A program made the position numbers and the translations under genes. The notes under the pieces were generated by a model. The model did not search any database, was not told the origin of the DNA, and saw only the letters and a program-made list of their open reading frames with translations. From Shewanella abyssi (GTDB lineage Bacteria > Pseudomonadota > Gammaproteobacteria > Enterobacterales > Shewanellaceae), in NCBI RefSeq assembly GCF_023284025.1, contig NZ_JAKIKR010000051.1, positions 1 to 34,348 on the forward strand: a DNA stretch of 34,348 nt, given 5' to 3'. Shown in pieces: positions 15,250 through 22,577 of the stretch. Positions within the stretch are counted from its first letter, which is position 1. Each line of letters starts with the position of its first letter.

Positions 15250-15369
15250 AAGGAGATCCCTATTGTTAGTTTTGCTTCATTTGCAAATTCGCTAGCTACA
15301 GATTTATTGGGTCTGCGCCTCAGTGTGTAAATTGACGTGTAAATTAGTATGCAAATAATATAACTAGAT

Positions 15370-15409
15370 TTGAACGATCGTTCAAGCTAAAATTGAACAA
15401 TCGTTCAAT
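15370..15409. promoter_or_regulatory. Twin palindromic TetR operators
   Basis: TTGAACGATCGTTCAA (15370-15385) is a perfect palindrome. ATTGAACAATCGTTCAAT (15392-15409) is a near-perfect one. Their centres are 23 bp apart. Both contain GAAC-N4-GTTC and lie between the divergent AhpD-like and TetR genes, so one repressor could control both promoters. Confidence 0.85.
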
Positions 15410-15434
15410 GACATTTTTAATGTGAGTCAGTTTT

Positions 15435-16019
15435 ATGAGAAAGAACGCTAAATTCGATCGGGAACAAGTTATTGATAAAGCAACAAATTTATATTGGGAG
15501 AAGGGCTTTCATGCCACCTCAATGCGTAATTTGCAGGATGTTATTGATATGCGCCCCGGCAGTATTTACGCCGCCTTTGGTAGTAAAGAGGGCTTATTTA
15601 AAGAGGCATTGACCCGTTATACCCAAGCAGGAATTGCTCAACTAGTGCTTTCTAGAGCCTCGGCTAACTCGCCTATTGCGGCATTAACAGCCTTTATGAA
15701 ACTGATGATCATTGAAAATAGAGGCAGTGCACCAAGCGCCATGTGTATGCTGGCTAAAACAGTTGCCGAGCTAACAGATGAACACCTAGAGCTTTTAGAG
15801 ACCGCAAAGCAGTCTTTAAAAACAATGGAGCATGAGTTCGAAAAGCTAATAATAGAAGCACAATCGATTGGCGAAGTCAGTAAAGACAAAGATGCTAAAC
15901 AGCTAGCACGCCATATTCAGGTGCAGATATCAGGCTTACGCACCTACAGCAGAACATGCGATGACGATGCGCCGTTAAGCGAGATGATTGACGACATATT
16001 TGCCCACTATCCGTTCTAA
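15435..16019 (+). CDS. TetR/AcrR family repressor
   Basis: The 194-residue protein has the TetR HTH at about residues 8-55 ('FDREQVIDKATNLYWEKGFH', 'SMRNLQDVIDMRPGSIYAAF', 'GSKEGLFKEALTRY') and a helical ligand domain. Its C-terminal half matches the group associated with small-molecule or redox-triggered repressors. It starts 26 bases after the twin palindromes, so it very likely represses itself and the divergent AhpD-like gene. The inducer is unknown. The ribosome binding site is weak. Confidence 0.85.
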   Translation: MRKNAKFDREQVIDKATNLYWEKGFHATSMRNLQDVIDMRPGSIYAAFGSKEGLFKEALTRYTQAGIAQLVLSRASANSPIAALTAFMKLMIIENRGSAPSAMCMLAKTVAELTDEHLELLETAKQSLKTMEHEFEKLIIEAQSIGEVSKDKDAKQLARHIQVQISGLRTYSRTCDDDAPLSEMIDDIFAHYPF

Positions 16020-16036
16020 TCGCTCTTTTTATCCAT

Positions 16037-16555
16037 TTAAGATCTGTCTTTTTTAACGTCGTAAGTCATGGTCTTTACTAAAATTTTGGAGCCCTCACGC
16101 AGTGGCTCAAGTGCTGCTTCAGCTTTGAAACCCATAGTTTGATATAGCTTCACCGCGGCAATATTTGTAGCTGTAACCTCAAGCGACACAAGCTCGACAT
16201 CCATTAATACTGCCCAGTCGACTATTTTTTGCAGTAGTAATCTACCGATGCCATAACCACGTGCGCTTTTAGCAACCCACATCTGATACACATGGATGGT
16301 TCTATCATTTGGATTATGCCGCACACCAAAGGCCAAACCGGCAGCCACTGCATCTATTACTGCAACTAATGGCAATATGGATTTTGTTTGCGGCTCAGCA
16401 TCAAGACGAACACGCCATTGGGCTTCATCAAAATTAATCTCTTTTTGGTAGGTCGAGCCGAACGCATCTGGCGAGTCTTGTAACGATGCCAGTCTTAACG
16501 CTTTATATTTGCGCCAATCTGGCGGCGTCAGCATCTGTATTTCTATATCTGCCAC
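16037..16555 (-). CDS. GNAT family N-acetyltransferase
   Basis: The 172-residue protein has GNAT motif A, 'VAKSARGYGIGRLLLQKIVD' (R/Q-x-x-G-x-G as RGYGIG, the acetyl-CoA pyrophosphate loop), and motif B, 'NIAAVKLYQTMGFKAEAAL'. The N-terminal part ('PPDWRKYKALRLASLQDSPD', 'FGSTYQKE') resembles acetyltransferases acting on small amines or protein N-termini. Convergent with TetR, 17 bases between stops, and divergent from the AraC gene. The substrate cannot be predicted. It is intact, unlike the GNAT remnant at 14442. Confidence 0.85.
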   Translation of the reverse strand: MADIEIQMLTPPDWRKYKALRLASLQDSPDAFGSTYQKEINFDEAQWRVRLDAEPQTKSILPLVAVIDAVAAGLAFGVRHNPNDRTIHVYQMWVAKSARGYGIGRLLLQKIVDWAVLMDVELVSLEVTATNIAAVKLYQTMGFKAEAALEPLREGSKILVKTMTYDVKKDRS

Positions 16556-16721
16556 TGTAATCTAAACTCCCATTGACTATTGACTGCTGTTACACCAGCC
16601 TACATAACTGAACGATTAACAGCCATATCAATTGCCTATAATTTGGCGCTACAATGACCACAACATCAAGTAAGTCGTATCATGCAAGCCACATTCACTG
16701 AGCACTTTTGAGTAGGTATCT

Positions 16722-17741
16722 TTGACGACGCCAAAATACAGTACCATTGCCGCTTGGTCTTTAGCTATCGCCCGTGCACTCAGCGCGAATAATATTGACG
16801 CCAGCAGCGTATTTAGTGAGGTGGGATTGAGTCTGGCTCAATTAGAGGCAGAGCCCGACTCTCGAGTCGCTATTGATAAAATGACCCTGCTTTGGCAGGC
16901 GGCAGAGCGTGCATCTGGCTCATTGGCCTTTGGATTAACCGTCGGCCAATATGCTTACCCAATCAATTTTCGCTCCTTAGGGGCGCTGATGATGAGCTGC
17001 GACACCCTAGCGCAAGCCTTCGAAACCCTTCCCGATTATTCGGCGTTAGTCAGCAACTCTGCTGTCATTAGTTTGCAGCGCACGCCGCACCTGCTCGGCT
17101 TCACTATTATCCCGCTTAATGGAGTAGAGATCAGTGATTTAGCCATCGATGCCTTTTTTTCAAGCTTGATGCTGCACGGTAAACAGATGATTGGCCATAG
17201 CGACTTTGTGCGTAAAGTAGAGCTGATTAGGCCCGCACCAAAATCACAACAGCCTTGGAACGATTGCTTTGATTGCCCAGTCGTACTGGGCGCAGCTGAT
17301 AACTGTATGTGGATGGATCGCACCATGCTTGAACAAACGGTGATCAGTAAAGATCCGTTATTAGCTCAGCACAATGAGAAAGCAGTAAGACAATATTTAG
17401 ATAAGATGCAGGTACTAAATTGGCAGAAAAAAACCAGCCAAGGGATCCACGCATTATTGGTGAACGAAGAGCCCACTGCACTAAAAATTGCGCAAATGTA
17501 CAATATCAGCGAGCGCAGTTTAAGCCGTTACCTGCAGTTTGAAGGTACTGGATTTAGGGCACTATTGAAGCTAAAGCGGCAAGAACTGGCGCACCATTAC
17601 CTCGCTAATACTCAAATGCCAATCAGCACCTTATCAGATACGCTCGGTTATAGCTGCGTGAGTAATTTCAGTCGTTTTTTCCATACTTGGCAGGGGATCA
17701 GTCCATCAGATTACCGCCAGCGTTGCAGTCAGCCATTTTAG
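16722..17741 (+). CDS. AraC family transcriptional regulator
   Basis: The 339-residue protein has an N-terminal arabinose-binding-like regulatory region (PF12625 type, about 25-200, 'FRSLGALMMSCDTLAQAFET') and a C-terminal double HTH (about 235-335, 'SQGIHALLVNEEPTALKIAQ', 'ISTLSDTLGYSCVSNFSRFF', 'WQGISPSDYRQRC'). The start is a TTG with AGGT five bases upstream. It precedes the alkylsulfatase gene by 87 bases on the same strand, and an inverted repeat in that gap (17780-17807) is a candidate binding site, so it probably activates the sulfatase. Confidence 0.82.
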   Translation: MTTPKYSTIAAWSLAIARALSANNIDASSVFSEVGLSLAQLEAEPDSRVAIDKMTLLWQAAERASGSLAFGLTVGQYAYPINFRSLGALMMSCDTLAQAFETLPDYSALVSNSAVISLQRTPHLLGFTIIPLNGVEISDLAIDAFFSSLMLHGKQMIGHSDFVRKVELIRPAPKSQQPWNDCFDCPVVLGAADNCMWMDRTMLEQTVISKDPLLAQHNEKAVRQYLDKMQVLNWQKKTSQGIHALLVNEEPTALKIAQMYNISERSLSRYLQFEGTGFRALLKLKRQELAHHYLANTQMPISTLSDTLGYSCVSNFSRFFHTWQGISPSDYRQRCSQPF

Positions 17742-17779
17742 GACCGTAATATCATTGGCGGAAAATGATAACTAACTAG

Positions 17780-17807
17780 TTACCAACTTGTAATAACTTA
17801 CTGGTAA
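17780..17807. promoter_or_regulatory. Candidate AraC-type binding site upstream of the alkylsulfatase
   Basis: TTACCA (17780-17785) and TGGTAA (17802-17807) form an inverted repeat in the short gap between the regulator and the sulfatase gene. No second site is available for comparison. Confidence 0.3.
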
Positions 17808-17828
17808 TTGTTAACAGCTAGCCAGTGA

Positions 17829-19883
17829 GTGCCACCGATGCCAACGAACACCTTAGCCACACTCCCCTATAAGCTCAGTGCGACTGGGCAACAGTTATTT
17901 ATTGGCAGCCTTGCCGCGATATTGCTACTCGGTTGTCAACCAAGTCAGACTGGCAATCAAGCTACAGATGATTATGGCTTTACCCCAGCAAGTACTCACA
18001 CTATCGACGCCAATAATGCCCTGTTAACCGAGCTGCCGTTTGCTGACAAACAAGACTTTAAAGATGCCCAACGTGGTTTTATTGCCAAGATGGCTGAGTT
18101 AATTGTTGTTGATAAACAAGGTAAAACAATCTGGGACAGAAGCAGCTATGACTTCATTGAGGGAGATGCACCCAATAGCGTTAACCCCAGCCTTTGGCGA
18201 CAAGCAACACTGAATAATATCGATGGTTTGTTCGAAGTCACCACTGGGGTTTACCAACTGCGTGGATTTGATCTCGCCAATATGACGGTGATTGCCGGTA
18301 AAACCGGCTGGATAGTTGTCGATCCGCTTACCACAGCAGAGACAGCCAAAACAGCGTTTGAGTTTCTCAAGCAGCAGTTAGGAGAGCGGCCTATTAGCGC
18401 GATTTTATTTACCCATAGTCATATGGATCATTTTGGCGGCGCGTTGGGCTTGCTTGAAAATTTTTCGCTAGATAACAGTGCGCTGGATGACAGCTCGCTC
18501 GCTGATATAGACATCATTGCACCCGCTGGCTTTATGCATGAAGCCACCAGCGAGAATGTGATGGCAGGAACCGCCATGAGCCGCCGCGCCATGTATATGT
18601 ATGGCAAGCAGTTACCACGCTCGCCACGAGGGCACATAGACTCTGGCTTAGGTAAGGAGCCCGCCTTTGGTCAGTTCGGGATCTTAAGCCCAACCACGGT
18701 GATAGCCCAAGATTCAACCCAGCTGATTGATGGAGTGCCGTTTGAGTTTCAGATTGTCTCAGGCTCAGAAGCCCCAGCGGAGTTTACCTTCTATTTGCCA
18801 CAGCAGCAGGCTTACTGCGGCGCGGAATTAGTGTCTAAGAACATGCATAACCTCTATACCCTGCGCGGCGCCAAGGTGCGTGACGCACTCACCTGGAGCA
18901 GCGCAATCGATAGCGCGCTTAACGCCCAGCGCGATACTCAGGTTTACTTTGGCAGTCACCACTGGCCCATCTGGGGCCAAGATGCAATCAACAGCTTTCT
19001 GGAAAAGCAGCGTGATACCTATAAATACATCCACGACCAATCGGTGCGCATGCTCAATGCAGGTTTAACGCCAGCAGAGATCGCTGACGCGATCGAAATG
19101 CCACCAGAGCTGGCGAACACCTTTGCCAGTCGCGGTTATTACGGCACCGCTAAGCATAATGCTAAAGCAGTCTATCAAGCCTATTTAGGCTGGTATGACG
19201 CCAATCCGATTAACCTAGATCCATTGCCAGCAGTGGCTTCAGCGGCAAAATATGTCAAGTTGATGGGCGGCGCCGACAAAGTGATTGAGCAAGCCAAACT
19301 CGCGCTTGATGCAGGTGAATACCGCTGGGCGGCAGAGTTGATTAATCATCTTGTGGTTGCTGATGACGGCAATGAACGCGCCAAAGAGTTACTCGCAAGC
19401 AGCTATGATCAGCTCGGTTATCAAGCCGAGTCGGCCCCCTGGCGCGATGTTTACCTGAGCGCTGCCTATGAGCTACGCCACGGCAGCCCGGAAAAGGGCA
19501 TCGATCTAGCGTCAATGAAACAAATTTTACTGCGATCGCCAATCGAGAACTTCCTGCAATCGATGGCATCGAGGGTGATTGGCCCAGAGGCGTTTGGCGA
19601 GGATTTTGAGCTTAATATCAACTTCACCGACCTTGATAAAAATTACGTGCTCACCCTTAAAAATGCCGTGTTACACCACAAACTGACCCCAAAGTCAGCC
19701 TCGGCTAACGCCACACTCAACATCAGTCACGAGCTATTTATCGACTTGATTATCGGCAGTGCAGGCGTGTCAGATCTGTTGTTCTCGGACGATTTGGAAA
19801 TAGAGGGCAGCAAAATTGATTTAGCCAGTTTCTTCTCGAAACTGGATAAGCCTAAAGGGGTGTTTAATATCGTCACGCCATAG
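17829..19883 (+). CDS. Alkylsulfatase lipoprotein, metallo-beta-lactamase fold
   Basis: The 684-residue protein starts with a lipoprotein signal (lipobox 'LLLGC', Cys36). It carries the metallo-beta-lactamase motif 'THSHMDHFGG' (H196, H198, D200, H201), the further metal region 'AYCGAELVSKNMHN' and 'GSHHWPIWG', a helical dimerisation domain and a C-terminal SCP2-like domain (about 585-680). This is the SdsA1/YjcS family that splits linear primary alkyl sulfates such as SDS into alcohol and sulfate. A lipid anchor would place it at the membrane facing the periplasm. Start: GTG at 17829 or ATG at 17838, both weakly supported. Likely controlled by the AraC regulator upstream. Confidence 0.87.
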   Translation: MPPMPTNTLATLPYKLSATGQQLFIGSLAAILLLGCQPSQTGNQATDDYGFTPASTHTIDANNALLTELPFADKQDFKDAQRGFIAKMAELIVVDKQGKTIWDRSSYDFIEGDAPNSVNPSLWRQATLNNIDGLFEVTTGVYQLRGFDLANMTVIAGKTGWIVVDPLTTAETAKTAFEFLKQQLGERPISAILFTHSHMDHFGGALGLLENFSLDNSALDDSSLADIDIIAPAGFMHEATSENVMAGTAMSRRAMYMYGKQLPRSPRGHIDSGLGKEPAFGQFGILSPTTVIAQDSTQLIDGVPFEFQIVSGSEAPAEFTFYLPQQQAYCGAELVSKNMHNLYTLRGAKVRDALTWSSAIDSALNAQRDTQVYFGSHHWPIWGQDAINSFLEKQRDTYKYIHDQSVRMLNAGLTPAEIADAIEMPPELANTFASRGYYGTAKHNAKAVYQAYLGWYDANPINLDPLPAVASAAKYVKLMGGADKVIEQAKLALDAGEYRWAAELINHLVVADDGNERAKELLASSYDQLGYQAESAPWRDVYLSAAYELRHGSPEKGIDLASMKQILLRSPIENFLQSMASRVIGPEAFGEDFELNINFTDLDKNYVLTLKNAVLHHKLTPKSASANATLNISHELFIDLIIGSAGVSDLLFSDDLEIEGSKIDLASFFSKLDKPKGVFNIVTP

Positions 19884-19913
19884 AGTTGCTGGTTGTTGCT
19901 TACACTTGTAAGC

Positions 19914-19947
19914 GGCTAGCTCATAGCTTGGATGCTATGGGTTAGCC
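19914..19947. terminator. Stem-loop downstream of the alkylsulfatase
   Basis: A 14-bp stem with two G-U pairs (GGCTAGCTCATAGC / GCTATGGGTTAGCC) and a 6-base loop lies 30 bases past the stop. A smaller hairpin (GCTTAC/GTAAGC) precedes it at 19898-19913. No T-run follows, so it may be a REP-like palindrome rather than a terminator. Confidence 0.55.
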
Positions 19948-19954
19948 ACTTCAT

Positions 19955-19981
19955 CATTCACTATGCCTGTCCATATTTATT
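19955..19981. repeat. 27-bp repeat, copy A
   Basis: CATTCACTATGCCTGTCC followed by ATATTTATT matches 20692-20718 with one mismatch. Copy B lies immediately upstream of a RAYT transposase remnant, so copy A may be the end of another, lost element. It has lost the GGCAT arm that forms the hairpin in copy B. Confidence 0.85.
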
Positions 19982-19992
19982 CTAAGCATCTA

Positions 19993-20412
19993 TTATTTTT
20001 GAGCGGCAATATTTTGCTTGATGCTTCCTTTTACGGGGCGGGCAAGAAATGTTCGGCTGACTAGGGAAAACGAAAAACGCTCACTGCTGTTCCAGGGGAG
20101 CAGTGAAACGAAGCGCGCCATGGCGCAGTAGCCAAAGAGTACTTGAGCCCAGGTGCCTATTGCCGGGATCCAATATATCCACCCAAGTCCCTCGACCTGC
20201 GCCAGTAACAGCAGTGACAGATACCAAAATCGAACCTGTATGGGAAATGCGGTAACACTTCGTTTCATAATGACAAAGTGAAGCAGATGAACCAATGTAA
20301 GGGCTATGGCAAGCACAAAACCTATGGGATCAGCGACAACTCCGTAGGTAAGCAGTGCAGCGGTTACCAGCCAATATCTCCAGCCGGTACTATTCAACTC
20401 AATCATAAACAT
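19993..20412 (-). CDS. Small integral membrane protein, unknown function
   Basis: The 139-residue protein has three or four hydrophobic segments ('YWLVTAALLTYGVV', 'PIGFVLAIALTLVHLLHFVI', 'FWYLSLLLLAQVEGLGWIYW', 'QVLFGYCAMARFVSLL') and a basic C-terminus. GGGAGA lies about 10 bases before the ATG. The gene sits between the two 27-bp repeats and reads toward copy A. An ATAAGA/TCTTAT hairpin is in its leader (20443-20458). No family is recognised beyond general membrane protein. Confidence 0.6.
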   Translation of the reverse strand: MFMIELNSTGWRYWLVTAALLTYGVVADPIGFVLAIALTLVHLLHFVIMKRSVTAFPIQVRFWYLSLLLLAQVEGLGWIYWIPAIGTWAQVLFGYCAMARFVSLLPWNSSERFSFSLVSRTFLARPVKGSIKQNIAAQK

Positions 20413-20519
20413 CTGTTACGTCTCCCTTGAATTCCCTATTAAATAAGATTTTTCTTATGGATGCAGATGTTACATTAGTTTTATCTTTTGAATAGTGGGT
20501 TGTGTCACCGAATTCAAGA

Positions 20520-20635
20520 TCTAAGTGCACCACACAGAAAAGCACGCCGAACAACGCGACTACAGCAATGGTAATAAGAGCTTGTCGTTAAATAGAAAGT
20601 TCAAGGCTAATTAAGGTTCGTCTTGGCCGTGGCAT
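20520..20635 (-). pseudogene. RAYT (Y1/REP-associated tyrosine) transposase remnant 1
   Basis: After GCAGGAGAG and an ATG at 20635, the minus strand reads 'MPRPRRTLISLEL', then loses frame and continues in another frame with 'FYLTTSSYYHCCSRVVRR' and 'AFLCG'. This is the N-terminus of Shewanella-type REP-associated tyrosine transposases (Y1_Tnp). About 85% of the gene is missing. It resembles the remnant at 22262 base for base through the frame lesion. Upstream lie a GGCAT/ATGCC hairpin and repeat copy B. Confidence 0.75.
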
Positions 20636-20689
20636 TACACTCTCCTGCTGAAACTCATCTATCAAGTTTAGTCGGAGGCTATAAAGTGT

Positions 20690-20718
20690 GGCATTAACTA
20701 TGCCTGTCCATATTTATT
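20690..20718. repeat. 27-bp repeat copy B with hairpin, RAYT leader end
   Basis: It matches copy A (19955-19981) with one mismatch and contains a GGCAT-N5-ATGCC hairpin (20690-20704). It lies 55-85 bases upstream of RAYT remnant 1. Its outer end, 20718, coincides with the point where Rhs homology begins, so it marks the boundary of the Rhs truncation. Confidence 0.8.
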
Positions 20719-21841
20719 GTCACGGGACTATACGAAGGAGAATGGCAGCTATAGCTATAAGGTACGTGCCTGTAATCAAAATGTTTGTTCGGCTTATTCA
20801 GCGACCAAAACAATTCAAATTGCAGTGCCGCCGCCACTTGCGGTACCCACACTGGAACTCGCCAGCACAGATGGTGACGGCAGTTATCAAGTTAGTTGGA
20901 GTGCGGTGACAAAAGCGACTCATTATCAAGTCAGCGGTGAATCCAAGGGGGCTTTGTATTCTGGTGATGGTTTATCGTTAAACCGCAATAAAAGCATTGG
21001 CTCATACAGCTATAAAGTCAGGGCCTGTGATAACAGCGTGTGCAGTGCTTACTCGGCAACTAAAACCATTCAGGTGACAGGGCATTCTACCTATAAAGTC
21101 ACCTATCAACATACCGATATGCTCGGCACGCCGGTGATGGAGACTGACGCCGAAGGTAAGGTGGTCAGTCGCAGTGTGTATGAACCGTTTGGCAAACGCC
21201 TTGGCGGCGAAAAAGAAGGCATAGGTTACACTGGTCATCTGCAAGATACAGATCTTGGGCTGACGTATATGCAGGCACGATACTATGATCCACTTATAGG
21301 TCGTTTTTACTCGAATGATCCGGTTGGGTACACTCCTAAAAACCCAGTAATGTCATTCAATCGTTATTTGTATGTGAATAATAATCCTTATAAATATACA
21401 GATCCCAATGGCGAATTTTTGTTGCTTGGTGCGCTTATTGGAGGGATAGATGCTGCAATGCAAATAGGTGCATCAATGGTGAAAGGAGAAGGGTTTACTG
21501 AAGCTGTTGGTAATATTGACTTAGGAAGTGTTGCAACGTCTGCTGCATTAGGTGCCGTAGGTGGTTTTGGTGCTAAGTTAGTTCAAGGGGCGGTAAGTGG
21601 TACTGTCAAAGCAGGAAAAGCAGTAGTACAACTCTCCAGTAAAACTGAAAAAGCGATAGTTGGAGTTAAAGGCAGCACATATGTTGCTGCGGCTGGAGGA
21701 GCAAAAGCAGGTATGAACGATCAATCGATGGTCAAAGGAGGAGCTATTAAAGTTGCAGATGCTATCACGATAGTACCAATAGCCACGATTATAGACAACA
21801 AAGATAAGATTGTGGATGCTGTAAAAGAGAAGCTAAACTAA
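20717..21841 (+). CDS. 5'-truncated Rhs-family protein with variable C-terminus
   Basis: The 374-residue frame starts (TTG) inside an Rhs gene. It holds two fibronectin-III-like repeats ending 'GSYSYKVRACNQNVCSAYSA' and 'GSYSYKVRACDNSVCSAYSA' (about 10-36 and 95-121), an RHS/YD segment ('TDMLGTPVMETDAEGKV', 'GLTYMQARYYDPLIGRFYSN', 'FNRYLYVNNNPYKYTDPNG'), and a 142-residue C-terminal region after DPNG (229-232). That region is Gly/Ala-rich and hydrophobic ('ALIGGIDAAMQIG', 'AALGAVGGFGAKL', 'AITIVPIATII'), and the DNA becomes AT-richer there. Full Rhs proteins have over 1000 residues. No secretion leader or upstream promoter remains. The downstream gene is a candidate immunity protein. The toxin activity is unknown; a membrane-acting tip is possible. 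Confidence 0.75.
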   Translation: MSRDYTKENGSYSYKVRACNQNVCSAYSATKTIQIAVPPPLAVPTLELASTDGDGSYQVSWSAVTKATHYQVSGESKGALYSGDGLSLNRNKSIGSYSYKVRACDNSVCSAYSATKTIQVTGHSTYKVTYQHTDMLGTPVMETDAEGKVVSRSVYEPFGKRLGGEKEGIGYTGHLQDTDLGLTYMQARYYDPLIGRFYSNDPVGYTPKNPVMSFNRYLYVNNNPYKYTDPNGEFLLLGALIGGIDAAMQIGASMVKGEGFTEAVGNIDLGSVATSAALGAVGGFGAKLVQGAVSGTVKAGKAVVQLSSKTEKAIVGVKGSTYVAAAGGAKAGMNDQSMVKGGAIKVADAITIVPIATIIDNKDKIVDAVKEKLN

Positions 21842-21846
21842 AGAGA

Positions 21847-22176
21847 ATGAAAATGAATAAAAATAATCATAAAAACTTTATGAGAATGTGTCTATTGGAC
21901 TTAACTGTAGTGGGCTTTGCATGTATTACAGCATTAAAAAACATACTATTTCTCATAATTTGTATCGCTATTCCATCTATATTTTTTGGAGTTGACCAAA
22001 CCATATTGTTTAAAATAGTAATGCTAATCATGACAACCGTTTTAATTTCTTCCGTATACATTGTTTTATGTTTTTTAAAACAATGGTGGATTTTAAAAAA
22101 CGATGAAGAAAAAAGTGATTTTTTAGACCTGCCCCCTAAAGAGAGAGGTATAAAAATAGGAGATAATCTCTACTAA
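21847..22176 (+). CDS. Candidate Rhs immunity protein, membrane protein
   Basis: The 109-residue protein starts 5 bases after the Rhs stop, behind AAAGAGA (a second ATG at 21853 is better spaced). It has two or three hydrophobic stretches ('LTVVGFACITAL', 'ILFLIICIAIPSIFFG', 'IVMLIMTTVLISSVYIVLCF') and a charged C-terminus. The DNA is strongly AT-rich, unlike the puu genes. Position and composition fit an Rhs immunity gene, and a membrane location would fit protection from a membrane-acting toxin, but no immunity family is recognised. Confidence 0.5.
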   Translation: MKMNKNNHKNFMRMCLLDLTVVGFACITALKNILFLIICIAIPSIFFGVDQTILFKIVMLIMTTVLISSVYIVLCFLKQWWILKNDEEKSDFLDLPPKERGIKIGDNLY

Positions 22177-22187
22177 AGGAGTAAATA

Positions 22188-22210
22188 GTGCCACCCATGG
22201 TTAATGGCAC
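22188..22210. repeat. RAYT leader hairpin upstream of remnant 2
   Basis: GTGCCA (22188-22193) pairs with TGGCAC (22205-22210). The following 50 bases (GACTAA-CTTG motif, then AAGGAGG) align with the leader of RAYT remnant 1, including the TTAATG(C/G)C(C/A)AC core, so the two elements share one leader. Confidence 0.65.
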
Positions 22211-22261
22211 AAAGAACGACCTGCGACTAAGCTTGGCAAGAGCATTTAACAAGGAGGTTGT

Positions 22262-22479
22262 ATGCCAAGACGACCCCTTATAAGCATTGAACTTTTTATT
22301 TAACGAGAAGCCCCTATTATCATTGCTGTAGCCGTGTAGTGAGGCGTGCTTTTTTGTGTGGTGATGATAAGTACACAGGTAAGAACTATGACCACCGTCA
22401 AGGCTGGGTAGAAACACAAATATTGAAGCTTACGGAGGTATTTGCCATTGATGTTGCAGCATACGCAGTGATGAGCAAC
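22262..22479 (+). pseudogene. RAYT (Y1/REP-associated tyrosine) transposase remnant 2
   Basis: AAGGAGG precedes an ATG that reads 'MPRRPLISIEL' and meets a stop; another frame continues 'FYLTRSPYYHCCSRVVRR', then 'AFLCGDDKYTGKNYDHRQGW', 'VETQILKLTEVFAIDVAAYA' and 'VMSN'. This is the Y1 transposase N-terminal half up to the 'MSNHxH' metal motif, where homology stops just before the HUH histidines. A terminator hairpin follows at 22489. It shares its frame lesion with remnant 1 but is in the opposite orientation. Confidence 0.85.
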
Positions 22480-22488
22480 CAACAATTG

Positions 22489-22518
22489 AAAAGCCAGCCA
22501 TTATGATGGCTGGCTTTT
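22489..22518. terminator. Intrinsic terminator downstream of puuC
   Basis: A perfect 13-bp stem (AAAAGCCAGCCAT / ATGGCTGGCTTTT) with a 4-base loop serves the minus-strand puuC gene, and perhaps plus-strand transcripts arriving from the RAYT remnant. Confidence 0.85.
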
Positions 22519-22577
22519 GGTAAAGTGGCAAAACTATCTCAAAGCTATCGTAAACTTATGGCAAAGCTAATAACCAT

